Assembly: GCF_032854445.1 (NCBI RefSeq)
Contig: NC_088307.1
Coordinates: 10,850,001 to 10,914,000 of the forward strand
DNA from: Liolophura sinensis
Lineage: Eukaryota; Mollusca; Polyplacophora; Chitonida; Chitonidae
Length of the DNA: 64,000 bases
Direction: 5' to 3'
Shown: piece by piece, positions 10,993 to 22,137 of the stretch
Numbering within the stretch: position 1 is the stretch's first letter
Layout: each line of letters starts with the position of its first letter
The notes under the pieces: generated by a model
The model's input: the letters and a program-made list of their open reading frames with translations, nothing else
What the model was told of the DNA's origin: nothing
Database searches by the model: none
Translations under genes and position numbers: made by a program

Positions 10993-11155
10993 TTTATTTA
11001 TTTATTTGATTGGTGTTTTAGGCTGTACTCAAGAATATTTCGCTTATAAGACGGCGGCCAGCATTATGGTGGGAAGAAACCGGGCAGAACCCGGGGGAAA
11101 CCCACAACCATCCGCAGGTTGCGGACAGAACTTTCCATGCACGTACGGCCGGAGA
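10993..11155 (-). mobile_element. SINE family A, head-less copy with perfect 12-bp TSD
   Basis: Body gtactcaagaatatttcgctt ends at ggccggagag. It is flanked by GAGCTAATTCAA at 10981-10992 and 11156-11167. As in the two copies inside the LINE, the tRNA-like head is missing and the 5' break falls at the same internal site. Confidence 0.92.
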
Positions 11156-11167
11156 GAGCTAATTCAA

Positions 11168-11603
11168 GCCATATAACATGTCTCTTACTGTAGACATTTG
11201 TACATACATGTAGACGCACCAGCCGTCAGCCTTATAATTTATGGGTCGGAACAGACATTTGTATACCAGCCATCAACCAAGATGGACCTTAGAATCCAAT
11301 AATCGCAAGGTCAATTCCCCAAAACGACGTTTAACACAAACCACCTAAGGAAAAAAAAAGAATTAAGAAAATATACAAAGTACAAAAAATAGAACGGGGG
11401 CATGCAAAGAGAAACAGTCAACAGAGTCGGAGTTGGAAAGAGTCCAGGAACAAGTGTATTCATATTGTGTACGTATGCCATGATATGGTGCGTATAAGTT
11501 GGTTAATCAAAATGTGTGTACCTCAGTTGTTTTTCTTCATGGGTTATATAAAATACAGAACAATTTAGTACTCACCCAGTAAGTGCTGATTTAGCCCTTG
11601 TTT
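11168..11603. other. Spacer, no gene seen
   Basis: Part of 11231-11440 resembles 14290-14460 (rtccgtcaacyaa-type text, 'aaaacgacgtttaacaaaaacc', 'gcaaagagaagcag'), so this is a dispersed repeat of unknown type with a second copy in intron 1 of the small membrane-protein gene. Confidence 0.45.
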
Positions 11604-11615
11604 TCAATCACAAGG

Positions 11616-11976
11616 GCCGGCCCGGATAGCACAGTTGGTAGAGCGTCCGCTTCGGGACCGGTAGATCCAGGATCAATCCTTGGTCGAGTCACACCTAAGA
11701 CTTTAAAAGAGGAAGTTGTAACTTCCTCGCTTGGCGTTCAGCATGAAGGGGATAGTGCAACGACTGGTTGACCCGTATCAGTATAATGGCTCGAGCGGGG
11801 CGGCTTACTTGCCTTCGGTAAGTCGTCTCAGTGATGCAGCACTTAATAAAAGAGCGGTGGAAATCCGTCCTGCAACAAGGAGGCACATTACACGTGCATG
11901 CACCCTAATGATTCCTTCGTCGTCATATGACTGAAAAATTGTTGAGTACGACGTTAAACCCCAAGCACTCACTCAC
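11616..11976 (+). mobile_element. SINE family B, full-length copy with perfect 12-bp TSD
   Basis: 361 bp from ggccggcccggatagcac (A box region ATAGCACAGTTGGTAG) through the B-box-like GGATCAATCC to the cactcactcact tail. It is flanked by TCAATCACAAGG at 11604-11615 and 11977-11988. It serves as the reference for family B here. Confidence 0.93.
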
Positions 11977-11999
11977 TCAATCACAAGGCCTTGACATGA

Positions 12000-12310
12000 G
12001 GGCCCTCGGTGGCTTGGCGGTAATACTAACGACATTAAAAATTTGGACTCAAACATAAAAAAATGCTTTTAAGAATGATACTTCGCTTAGCGCTCAACAA
12101 TGAGACGTTAGAGATCAGGGAAGCCGGACTGGTTGGCCCGATGTCAGTAATATAGTATGACTGCGTGGCTTGTCATATTTGCTCGAGGCAGCATTTTGAT
12201 GGCATGGACTCGTCCTGCATAAGAAGACACAGTATATGTACGCATATACCTATAATGGCTCCTTTTCGTTTTGTGACCGAAAAATTGTACAACGTAAGTC
12301 CATAGCATAC
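12000..12310 (+). mobile_element. Very diverged SINE-B-like element
   Basis: Shares the order of family B landmarks in decayed form: ggcttggcggtaatac near the head, cttagcgctcaac, ggactggttggcccg, ggctccttttcgttttgtgac and the final acgtaagtcc. It directly follows the intact family B copy. The call rests on landmark order, not on strong identity. Confidence 0.45.
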
Positions 12311-13500
12311 ATATAACTGTACACTCCTAGTGGGTTGGAACCAGCGATTTGGAGTCTGACACTGAATCATCTTCAATACAGACACATATGCATGCGAGTT
12401 GTGAAAACACATTGGTGTTTGTTCTCTTTTTTAAGAGTTATACCAAAAATAAAAGCCCTTTATAATCATTTTATCATAAAAAACGAAGTATTCAGTCTGA
12501 TTCATGTGTATATGCGTGATTACAGAGATAAAAATAACAACAAGATACAATATTCAAAATTAAAATTACACAGAGCCCTAAATAGATGAAAATTAGCAGT
12601 TCCATATCCGTGAAATATTTGGCATACTATATATGTTTCACTTTGAAAAAAAAAAAGTAAAAGTTAACTTTAAATTGAATTATTTCAGCCAAGGCATTTT
12701 AACATTTTAAGTACAGTGTGAAGATACTTGAAATCAAATGAGACATTATACGGCACAGATTTAGTTACACGTATATTAAATGTTCGATGCTCTTTAAGGA
12801 CATCTGTGATTAAAAAAAAAAAATCTGCGTGTGAAAATTCAGTCGCTTTTGCCTCAATTGAAGTTATTTTCGGGGGCTTGTTAAAATTATGTTGGTGACC
12901 GTTTGAAATTAATTATGTGGCGGGCTAAATTTAGTTTCGTAGCGGGTTGCAATTATTTTGCAGGGTTGGAAATCCGAAATAAAAATTGTATCTAATTGAA
13001 AAAAGAAGGTCACACTAAGGATAACTTGAAATTGATTATGTGCTGCCTTTGACAGATCGTACATTAAATATGTACATATGTTTATCTAGGCAATTTATTT
13101 TTTTTCTTCTTATTATTTTTTTGTGTTAGTATAGGCCCACGTTTGCACGTGGCCGATACATGGAACACCCGCTACAGGTTGTAGGCTGACTCCTGACAAC
13201 GCTTGTTTTGTATTGCCACCCAGGATTTGTCATGAGTCTACATTTCGCCGTGTTTATTTACATTTGCCGTGTCGTTTGAATGTCCAAAGTGGGTCACAAT
13301 TATTTGGTGATAGACAGTGAATGGTCTGGCAAAAGGTTCAGTCGGTCATTACAATGACATAGATCTAGATCAGTTATAGGTCGTAGTGCCATCTGCATAA
13401 CGGCAAATGGAAACAGTGACCATTTTTCATAGCAGTTTTCACCCTGCTGACCCATACAGTCACCCCTTCTTGACCCTCGCATAGTCATCGGCTTATTCCG
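12311..13500. other. Upstream region of the small membrane-protein gene; no gene seen
   Basis: AT-rich with several A and T runs; no repeat family recognised. From about 13130 onward GC and CpG content rise toward the first exon at 13694, which may mark the promoter, but no TATA box stands out. Confidence 0.4.
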
Positions 13501-13693
13501 TATGCGTACGGAAACTGGACGAGCACGAGCTATTTAGGTCAGTGTGTCGGATCTAGGGCCATCGTGTTCACTATACTCACTCGCGACCCCGGCATCGTCA
13601 GTGTGTGGCAGTGTAACTACAGCGGCCTGTACAACGCAATTAAACCGACTACAGCGTTCGCTCTGCGATATAAAAACTACAAAATCTCAGTCA

Positions 13694-16600
13694 ATGGCAC
13701 CATGGACACTGGCTCACATTAGTGAAGAATTCACAGGGAACAGAGTCACAGTAAGTTGTCTTTATTCATCTGCCCGATGCCTTATTGACGTGTTTACTAT
13801 ACAGCTGATCACGCTGCCGGTGCGTGATCACGCATGCAGACTCGTACCTTGTTCTATTTATTCAATCTGTGCAGTGTAATGTATAAGTACTGCTGACTGG
13901 AAATGTACCAGATCATTGTACACGTACTGCATGTCATTCTGAATTCACTATGCGACGTGCGTATCGATAACTGCACTGATAAATAAATTGATTTAGGCTA
14001 TTTAGTACGTTGTTCGAGTGATATGGATATAGGCATATGTACTCGCTAAGTATTAGGACTAAATTTGTCTTTCATTCGTGTAGGCCTACATAGGGGCCTA
14101 TAGTGCCTTTTAAACAGCTGGAAATGAAGCACTTGTTATAGGCCTTAGATGTAGTGATTAAAGGTTTCTGCAAAAATTTCTTCCCTATCAACCAATCTGG
14201 GAGTCATATTATCCATAAATTTTAAGGCAAAACTAAATTAACCTCGGCTTATAGTGTTTTGTTTATTTGTGCCCATGGCATAAACCTGGGCGTAAAAATA
14301 GACATCCATATGCCAGCCGTCAACTAAAATGAACGTTTAGGTCTGCAAAACAACGTTTAACAAAAACCACCAAAAGAAGTAAAAAATATATAAAGTACAC
14401 TGTTAAGACGGGTTCATGCAAAGAGAAGCAGCCAACAATATCCGGAGCATCGATGCTGAAAAGACTCTCAAGGGATGTTTTAGGCGAATTAATCAAACCA
14501 GTATCAAAATCGTGTACCATGCTATAGTTTACAGGTTGTTGATAATTTAATTAGGTTGTTAATAATGATTGCAACATCGATTAAAGGCTTTACCTGTGCC
14601 CTTAACGACTTGCCAGTATTCTCTTGTCAGTATTCTCACGACTTGTCAGTATTCTTCTCTATTAAACCTAAAAGCGTTGAGTACGGTGGTAAGCAACAAT
14701 CAAATGACTAAATGTTTCAGGGAAAAATCTGTCTAAAAAATAAATGTTTTATACCCTGTCATATGTAGCTCATATGCACTGCATGTAGGCTCTGTGGCAT
14801 AAATAAATGACACTGTTTTGGGACTGAATAACGAAGACCAGACATGCGGAAATAAAAATAGGATTGGTCTATGCCATATTTGTGCCAGTAAAAGACATTG
14901 ACCTTGCCAGTCATGGACACCTGAAAATACGGTCACATTTTTCACTTTCAAGATCTCAAAATTTACACGAAAGCTTTAGGATTAATGGAAGGTGACACTT
15001 GCATGCTTATTTGTTCTGCCCGACCCAAATGCCGAAGGCTATTATCCTTATTTTACATACACTCTATAAGTAGACCTCTACAGTTGTTCAGGCGTAACCC
15101 GCGGATGGTCGTGTGTTCCCCGCGGGCTTACTCGGTTTCCTCCCATAGTAATGCTTTGCCACCGCCGTACCGGTGAAATATTCTTTAGTAAGGAGTAACA
15201 GCAATCAGATAAATAGATAATAGGCCTTTTCCCAAATATATGTTGTATATATGTATGATAAACTGATTGACATATCTAAATATAGTCATATACGAACATC
15301 AAAGCATCGGCGTTTAACTGGAATAAATTGGATAGAGTACTCCTGCTAATTTTTTTTGTGTTAAAACGACAAATATTTAAATCTCTGCCATGTAATTGTT
15401 CTTTGAATTTATGTATCCAAATTGCCAGTAAAGTATCCAAAAAATATTTTGTTATCGTTATAATGTATTTAACATTTGTTGTATTACAGCAATCTGAGAA
15501 AACTGCTCTATCTTCAGTAGGAGCTTTCCCTGTGGGTAAGTGGACATTTGCTAACACTTTAATCTATACTCAACAAAAATATAAACGCACGAAGCAATTT
15601 TATATTTTTTTCTCTCGGTATTAAATACAATGTTAAGTCAACAATTAGGGTAAGTATTCGTTATTAATTGTGGCTTCAATTTCCACCAGATTTACATATT
15701 TGAGGGCAATAATCCAGTAACTATGACAGTGTGAAAACAGAACTGTGGGTAATCACAGTTCACAGTACTCATTACCGAGTGTGTCCACCGTTAGCATCAC
15801 GAAATGCGTGAACTGTGCTTTCTAACCACCACTCTGTCATACCTTCTGGAATAGTATTACCCTTAAAATCTGGTGAAATTTGAAGCCAAAATTGTGAATG
15901 AATACTTACACTAATTGTTGACTTAACACGTTGTTTAATACTGAGAGAAAACAACATGAATTTGCGTCGTGCGTTTAGCCTATATTTCGTTGAGCATACA
16001 TTATTTATCCTTTGGATGATGTACAGTGAATTTCTTGTCTCGTACAAAGCAAATGCCTGTCTCTCTCCATATACATTCGAGACCTAGCCAGACCCTTTGA
16101 TGAAATTAGTAGATCGCCCGTGCTTGTACTATGCTATTTCTTACACCCTCAGCGCTATAAAAAGTTAAGATTAGAAACGCTGGGTATAATCCCACATCAT
16201 GTGCGCTGAAAGGACACGAAATTAAGAAGTCTGCCGCCAGTTGTGGCACACATCTCATCTACTGATGCTGTCAAACCCGTTCTGCCATTTATGTGTCCAG
16301 CCAACGCTTATTTTTCCCTTAAAAGAGGTATTTAGGCCTAACTCAAGTATTAGGCCTAAATTGTATTGTATCAACTCAACAATTACTATCCCAGCATACA
16401 CCTAGCCCGAGACCTCGGTCTTGTATGTACTGAAACGCCGGCCGAGATCCTTGGCTAGTATTCACCGTGATTAACAGCTGTATACATGGCCTCCGTTCAA
16501 CACCAGTGGGGCCAGTAGGTCACGAAACGCCATATATGGAATCCGACCCTTTTTTCCACAGGTTACCATCGTCAGATTGTTGTAGCATGATATGGAATAG

Positions 16601-18854
16601 TAATCACTGCGATTTGCAAGAGATCTGCTAACTAATACCTATGTCAGGCCGAAATATGTCTTTGATGGGGGAAAAAAGGCCTGTGGTATAGAGTATAAAA
16701 TGATATAATCACAGGGCATCTATTAATTTGATACAATGTCGTGTGTTAAAACCGCAGTGCCAAGTAAGCGTAACACATAAACCAGTCGACGATTTTAATA
16801 GCTTAGTTTTGAGTTCAAACTCTTTTGTGTCTAAAGGTAAAATAATAATAATAATAATAAAAAACGTTATGCCATATCAAGTGACCTTTCACTAATGTTA
16901 AGCAACTATTTTTGACCACATTTACTATAACATAGGCGTCTGAAAGAAGTTTCACCAAAAAGTCATTTAGACTAGACGATCGATGGAGGAAACTGAGGAA
17001 CTAGATGTTTGTAAACATTCAAAATTCCTACAGAAAAGAGGTATGATGTGCGCGTCGGGAACATGGTGAGACAGGTTATCAGTAATTTATTGTCAACAAA
17101 GATTACTTAGCATTTTTCACAATTCACACTATTCAGGAGGACTGTTTTTACCTTTAGCAACCAAAGAGTTCGAACTCGAAACACCCCTATTGAAAGAGCA
17201 TTTGATGGTGCATAATTAGACATAGAATATGACACATAACGATTACATCAGTTTGGATACAAACTCTAATCACATCATGTAAAAGCCCAGAAACTAGACT
17301 CTTTAATTATACATAGGAGATATGCGGGCACATAGGTTTATCATTTGACTTCAGTTTCTAGAGAGAGGCTGTTTTTGTACTTCCGGTTTACAGCTAAATC
17401 TACTGCTTTGGGGACTGCAGGAAATCTCAAATTAAAGGTCCTGTCTCTAAACGCCTCTCCGTGTACTTTAGTACTGACCCGAAGAATTGGGCCCACATTT
17501 GTTTGAATTAAGACTTAAATGAAACATTCTGATACAGCTGCAATTAAACCATTTTGTCCTAAGAAGCGCAATGGTTAATTCTTTATTGCATATCAATGTG
17601 CCAATCACAATGTGGGTTCTTTCCAGTTCTGGGTTTGGATTTTGTTTTTTTGTTTTTTTGTTTATTCGCCTTTAGTCTTAAGTTGCCTAATAGGTACGCG
17701 GCTTGAATGTCAACTGAGCTCACGCGGCTTGAAGGTCAAATAAGCTCACGCCGGTTGAAGGTTAAACTAAGCTCAGTTGTGGCACAATTATCACAAATGC
17801 CAGTTGTCTTCGTCTTTGTGTCTTTCACGGTGATGTGTAATTTGGGGCGGTCTGAAAGTATGGACATCCTCGTAATTTATCCTAAATCAGAGTAAAATCG
17901 GTGTTAAAATCCAAGTGATCAATTAATATTTTTCTATAAATCAGTCCCGAAGTCCTGTAATTCCGAGGCTATAGAGATTTCACCCGAAATTTTGACATCG
18001 CAGTTTAATGGGGGATTTTTTCGTGTGTTGCTTGGCGCTGATTTTCTGTGAGATCTCTTTCTGCTTAAATTTCGAGTACTGCACTAAACGAAAATCACGC
18101 AGGAAAATAATATGTGTGTATTTACAGGTTTGGCGCTAGGCGGCGCAGTCCAGACCAAGTGTCGGATTTTAGCAAGGCTTTCACAAAATGTGCTTTTTCT
18201 CCCAGTAGGTAAGTTCAAAGTTTTTTTTTTTGTTTTTTTTGTTTAATAGTGTTACCTTGACAAAATGAAACTTCAAAGGACGGTGTAATTCTTGGCAAGG
18301 ATAGATAATGACGATGCATTGTACATATATGGTGAATATCTTTGCAGGCAAATGTCCAGTGAGAAAACCATGTGTTTGATTTCTCGTAAAATAGCAGTTT
18401 CAATTTATGTTTCTTGAAAACCATCATAAAAGAGATATTCCTGTCTTATACGGCCTAAGCGCTCTTCGTGCTACAGCAATCGTCGTTTGACGAATATGAG
18501 GTTGTGGGGTCGAATCCAGTTCTGGCAGGCTTGGCTGCGGCTTTAAGTCAGGGTATGTTTCAGGTTAATGATGAAGAGTGGTGATTTCCATTCCGGTTTC
18601 TAACATCCGTATGTAAAGCTTACCACCGTCGTCTAAAAGAAATATGCTTTATTTCTGCCTTAAATAACCACCAAATAAGTAAATAAATAAATGAAAATTG
18701 ATAAAGAAAATATCCAGGAAAAGTCGATCTTTTGAAGTAACTTTGTTTTTTTTTTTTGGTTTTGTTGACAGCGTTTGGAACTCTTGGTGCCGTAATTGTG
18801 TATAATCTTCACGAGAGAGGGATTCTTCCCAGGACGAGAAACTACCGAAGATGA
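13694..18854 (+). CDS. Small two-pass membrane protein, 88 aa, four exons (function unknown)
   Basis: Exons 13694-13750, 15490-15535, 18128-18208 and 18772-18854 join in frame (phases 0, 1, 1). All three donors read GTAAGT, and the acceptors (ttgttgtattacag, gtgtgtatttacag, ttttgttgacag) have good pyrimidine tracts. The product starts MAPWTLAHISEE, has a probable membrane segment at about 28-47 (SSVGAFPVGLALGGA), a basic stretch KCRILARL, a second segment at about 54-75 (FLPVAFGTLGAVIVY), and ends ILPRTRNYRR. A two-helix hairpin with a basic loop would suit a mitochondrial or ER membrane protein. I do not recognise the family; the pattern vaguely recalls the N-terminal half of TMEM126 proteins, a weak guess. 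A second ATG at 13702 has the better Kozak context but opens only six codons. AATAAA at 19378-19383 could be its polyadenylation signal. Confidence 0.6.
13751..15489 (+). other. Intron 1 of the small membrane-protein gene
   Basis: Contains a dispersed repeat segment at about 14290-14460 shared with 11231-11440, and the 3' half of a SINE-A copy at 15085-15215. No other exon seen. Confidence 0.5.
15085..15215 (+). mobile_element. SINE family A, 3' half, diverged
   Basis: Reads acccgcggatggtcgtgtg, ggtttcctcccatagtaatg and gtgaaatattctttagtaag, ending in an AAAT-like tail. The head is missing. Confidence 0.75.
15567..15998. mobile_element. Foldback MITE with ~135-bp inverted repeats (TA-flanked)
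   Basis: The left arm at 15567-15700 (tactcaacaaaaatataaac, tctctcggtattaaa, gttaagtcaacaattag) matches the reverse complement of 15855-15998 (tgctcaacgaaatatagg, tctctcagtattaaac, gttaagtcaacaattag). The ends abut TA, as in Tc1/mariner insertions. The 150-bp core has an open frame on the minus strand with no recognisable transposase. It lies in intron 2 of the small membrane-protein gene. Confidence 0.8.
15999..18127 (+). other. Rest of intron 2 of the small membrane-protein gene
   Basis: Holds an (ATA)n microsatellite at 16841-16860 and an inverted repeat of about 43 bp (16801-16843 with 17152-17195, core gtgtctaaaggtaaaa versus ttttacctttagca). It also has a 28-bp triplicate at 17697-17777. 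No exon seen. Confidence 0.5.
17697..17777. repeat. 28-bp tandem repeat, three units
   Basis: Unit close to acgcggcttgaaggtcaa followed by ataagctc, repeated three times with substitutions. Confidence 0.8.
18455..18690 (+). mobile_element. Diverged tRNA-derived SINE (A-like) in intron 3
   Basis: Has a B-box-like GGGTCGAATCC at about 18511-18521, the family landmark order (attccggtttct, accgtcgtctaaaagaaata) and an AAAT-rich tail at 18680-18695. Too diverged to assign to the main subfamily. Confidence 0.5.
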
Positions 18855-18879
18855 AATTGTATTATACCACACAAAAGCT

Positions 18880-19372
18880 AATCATACGGTAAATAACAGG
18901 ATTTTGATGTGTTGAATTGAAATAACAAATCGGGTTTTCACCACCCATTAATACTAGCCACCATCGTATCAGTGAAAAATCGTGAGCATCGCGTTAGAAT
19001 TTATTTATTGATTTGATTGGTGTTTTTGATTGGTACTCAAGAATATTTCACTTATACGATGGCGGCCAGCATTATGGTTGGAGGAAACTGGGCGAAGCCC
19101 GGAGGAAACCCACGACCATCCGCAGGTTGCTACAAGAACTTCCCACTTACGGCCGGAGAGGAAGCCAGGATGAGCTGGACTTCAACTCACATCGACTGCA
19201 TACGTGAAGGGCTCCTGTGTCATTGCGCTCGCGTTAGGAAAGCGAATCCTTGCGTGGTTAAAACAGATGGTGATATGTTGATATGAAGTAACAAATTTGG
19301 TTTTCTTTACCCATATACATGTAAAATACTGACCTCTATTGCATCATTGAAAAGTCTTGATCATCGCGTTAG
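18880..19372. repeat. Diverged direct duplication flanking a SINE
   Basis: About 110 bp at 18885-18998 (aacaaatcgggttttc, gagcatcgcgttaga) is repeated at 19262-19372 (aacaaatttggttttc, gatcatcgcgttaga). The SINE at 18999-19245 lies between them. The flank duplication is far longer than a normal TSD and is diverged. Confidence 0.75.
18999..19245 (-). mobile_element. SINE family A, near full length
   Basis: Tail ttatttattg, body ggtactcaagaatatttcac and ggaggaaactgggcgaag, then a head-proximal part gaagccaggatgagctggac through the tgtgtcattgcgctcg region. The outermost part of the head is lost. Confidence 0.85.
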
Positions 19373-19383
19373 ATAGCAATAAA

Positions 19384-20465
19384 ATATTTCAGTAAACAAA
19401 ATAGCCAGACGGCAAAGTCTCTTGTGCTGCAGGGTTTCAGATGTTATAACAGTGAACCATATGAAGTGGAACCTATGTGTGGATACAAAATCTTCCCTTA
19501 AGAAAAAGGTTGAGTCTTTAATTTTTTGACAGTTTCATGTGTCTTCATTGACAGAGAAATCAAAAAGAAAATGTGCTATTCCATGTCAGACTTCAGACAC
19601 AGGGAGGGACGTCGGCTCGAACAACGACATACCGACGGGATTGATTAAGCGAAACTTGATCAAAATGCTGACTTTTTAAGTACCTGTGATTCGATTGGCG
19701 CAATGCAGCTCAACACGCTAATCGTAAAGGCAAAGACATTTGGGTGACCGGAAACGAGGTCAGACTCGTGAATTTCATGTTCATCTAAGAGTTTCTGGTT
19801 GGTGTTTGACAAGCTGTTACCGTATGCAAGTCGTGTTATCCAAACTGTTTGCTCAACACTTTCTATGTTTTGAAAATGAATTAAAAAGTTGTCTGATGAA
19901 AGGGGAAAATTTGGAGCATATTTAAAAGATAACTATCAGGGAAGAAATCAAAGGGTTTTTGTGCCAGGTTTTGCTAGAATATTTAGCAATGCAAGTGTGG
20001 TGAGTATCTTTTGTTATGTGCTATATGATGAAAAACTTTTTTTTTCGTCTTTTTTATAATTTGAAACAAAAAAGTGCTTCTGGTTTTTGTAGCTTTTTCT
20101 CGTGGGAACTGTGTTATCTTTGTGCTAAATCTCAGGATTACATGCGTGAGTTGTAAGTACATGTATGTTTCTAGTATGAACTTTATATGTGATACATGTT
20201 GGTATACATTATCTTTGTGGAGAGCCCAAATGACCTCGTTTTATAAGTGCTTAATCTCAGGGGTTCTGCAGGGGGAGAACTTTTTTCCGCGCAATGGCGA
20301 CTGGACTAAAGCCGGTTTGACCTCTTGTTTTACGTTACTAGTTTGCCGACAAAATGTCATTTGAAAAGACAGGGCGGAACAATACAGTACACAGCTTGGA
20401 CCCGAAGCAGTTCAGGTGGGAAAGTATTCCCATTGGGTCTGTGAGACGCGTAAAGTTTTATTTAA
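19384..20465. other. No confirmed gene; one possible first exon
   Basis: A candidate start at 20356 gives MSFEKTGRNNTVHSLDPKQF followed by donor-like sequences (CAGgtggga at about 20414, TCTgtgaga at about 20440), with a GC-richer 5' flank. No convincing second exon is seen before the SINE at 20466, so I do not call a gene. Confidence 0.3.
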
Positions 20466-20605
20466 AAGAAGGTCTGTCAGCAACCTGCGGGTTTTCCCGG
20501 ATTATGCCCGGTTTCCTCTCACCATAGTGCGGGCAACTGTCGTATAAGTGAAATATTCTTGAGTACTGCGTAAACCACAAATGAAATAAATAAGTAAATA
20601 AAAAC
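20466..20605 (+). mobile_element. SINE family A, 3' part
   Basis: Starts aaggtctgtcagcaacctgc and ends gagtactgcgtaaaccac followed by aaataaataagtaaat. The head is missing. Confidence 0.85.
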
Positions 20606-22066
20606 AAAGGGACCAAGTGACAATTTAGTTCATTTTTACACAAAAGCATATAAGGGGTAGACTGGGGACTATTCGTTAAAAAAATGAAACTGATTTAGTT
20701 TAAGACATTTTAACTAAACATGAGTTTCCTATGATAAAGTAGCCAATGTTGGTGTCAAACGCATGACACTTTTTGGCTGTTAGTCTGCTGATTGGCACAT
20801 TGGATCTACCACTTATGTAGGGAATTCCAACAATTACGCTGAATTACGTACAGCATCTTGCAGTTTAAAGTTTACGAAGTAAAATATAATTTTGTTTACG
20901 AAGTGAACCCCATATAAATATATTTTTGGTTAAAATCATGCTTTAATGCATGGATGCTTAAGGCAAGCTCGCCACGGTGGTGACTAAGGAGTCCTTTATC
21001 AACTAGAACCAAATTACACAGTTTTCACCGATACTAAAATGAATTATATTTGAAAGTGTATAAGTATACTTTTTAATCACTTTATACCTTCGGTTTCCTT
21101 CATGTTTTTTCTTTCGCCCAAGACAATTAATCTATTTTCACAAGTGTGGATTAATGATTGCTTTGCTTTACTTAAACAACACGCCTCGAAATTGTGAAAC
21201 GGTCATGTTTTTATTTTATGGTCTTCTTTTATTTACCAGAAGTATTTTTTGTTCAAAACTTCCAAGTGTTCCGTTGAAGTTTTCATAATGTGACTTTTTC
21301 AGCATCTGACCTGTTGTAACTTATGTCATGTTACTCGGAGAGTTACATCCCTTGAGTCGAGACTCAATGTTAATGCGCGTTGTGCGCACAGTGCTAGTTT
21401 TCTCAGCATGTAGTATTTTATTTCTATTATCATGAATTGTAAATATTGATATGTTACGTTTTCTATGTGTGACAGATATTGCTGATGTATAAATGCTTCT
21501 AAATAACGTGTGATTCTGCGAGATTTCTTGTCAAACGTTGTAAATTGTTTTGGTTCTGGCACATTAGCGTGTCAGTCCATGCAGATCATGAATTCACTTT
21601 AACAACTTCGTCGTCGATCTTGCTTTTGAATATTGTTATACTAGGAAAAAGGAAACAAAAGAATACATGAATAAAAATTACTTTTAACCTGAAAACTTTC
21701 ACCGTTTCCTTTATCTCACTGTTTTTTGAGCGTCTCGATGGTACAAAAAAAGAATTTTCTGGCTGTACTTTTCTCCTTGTGTGTTGTATACACTTCATTA
21801 ACTTCAGTTTTATGCGTCCGTCGAAAAACAACTGATAAACACACTTCGTCATATGCCGTTGTTGTTGAAGTTGATGGGAAATCTGCATATAGGATATTTA
21901 TTACTAAATTGTATCTTTTATCGAGATGGTTGGATACAAAACCCGGTGACTTTGTATAAAGATGACTCAGTGATATATTTGTGTGTGTGTGTTTTTTTAT
22001 ATCTCTGTATGCGCAATATCCAATTTACATGCGTGAGATTAATTTTTGTAACGCTACGCTTTTTAG
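20606..22066. other. No gene seen
   Basis: AT-rich. A short plus-strand frame at about 21738-21956 begins like a signal peptide (FLAVLFSLCVVYTSLTSVLC) but ends after 77 codons with no splice support. Confidence 0.35.
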
Positions 22067-22137
22067 CCTTCATGCTACCAGCCTTTGTTGTTGGAAACGC
22101 GCTAGTAGTTTTTATGCACACGTCAAAATATCTTCAT
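22067..22137 (+). CDS. Possible orphan internal exon encoding a hydrophobic segment
   Basis: 71 bp bounded by an acceptor (acgctacgctttttag) and a donor (CATgtaagt). It is open in the frame that yields FMLPAFVVGNALVVFMHTSK, a membrane-segment-like peptide. I cannot connect it to neighbours with certainty: upstream phase 1 is needed, and candidate downstream acceptors at 22509 and 23847 both lead to stops within a few codons. It may belong to an unrecognised plus-strand gene or be chance. Confidence 0.3.

Noticed and set aside
21738-21956. Signal-peptide-like frame (FLAVLFSLCVVYTSLTSVLC)
   Set aside because: Ends after 77 codons without cysteines pattern, splice donor or known family; hydrophobic starts are common in AT-rich DNA.
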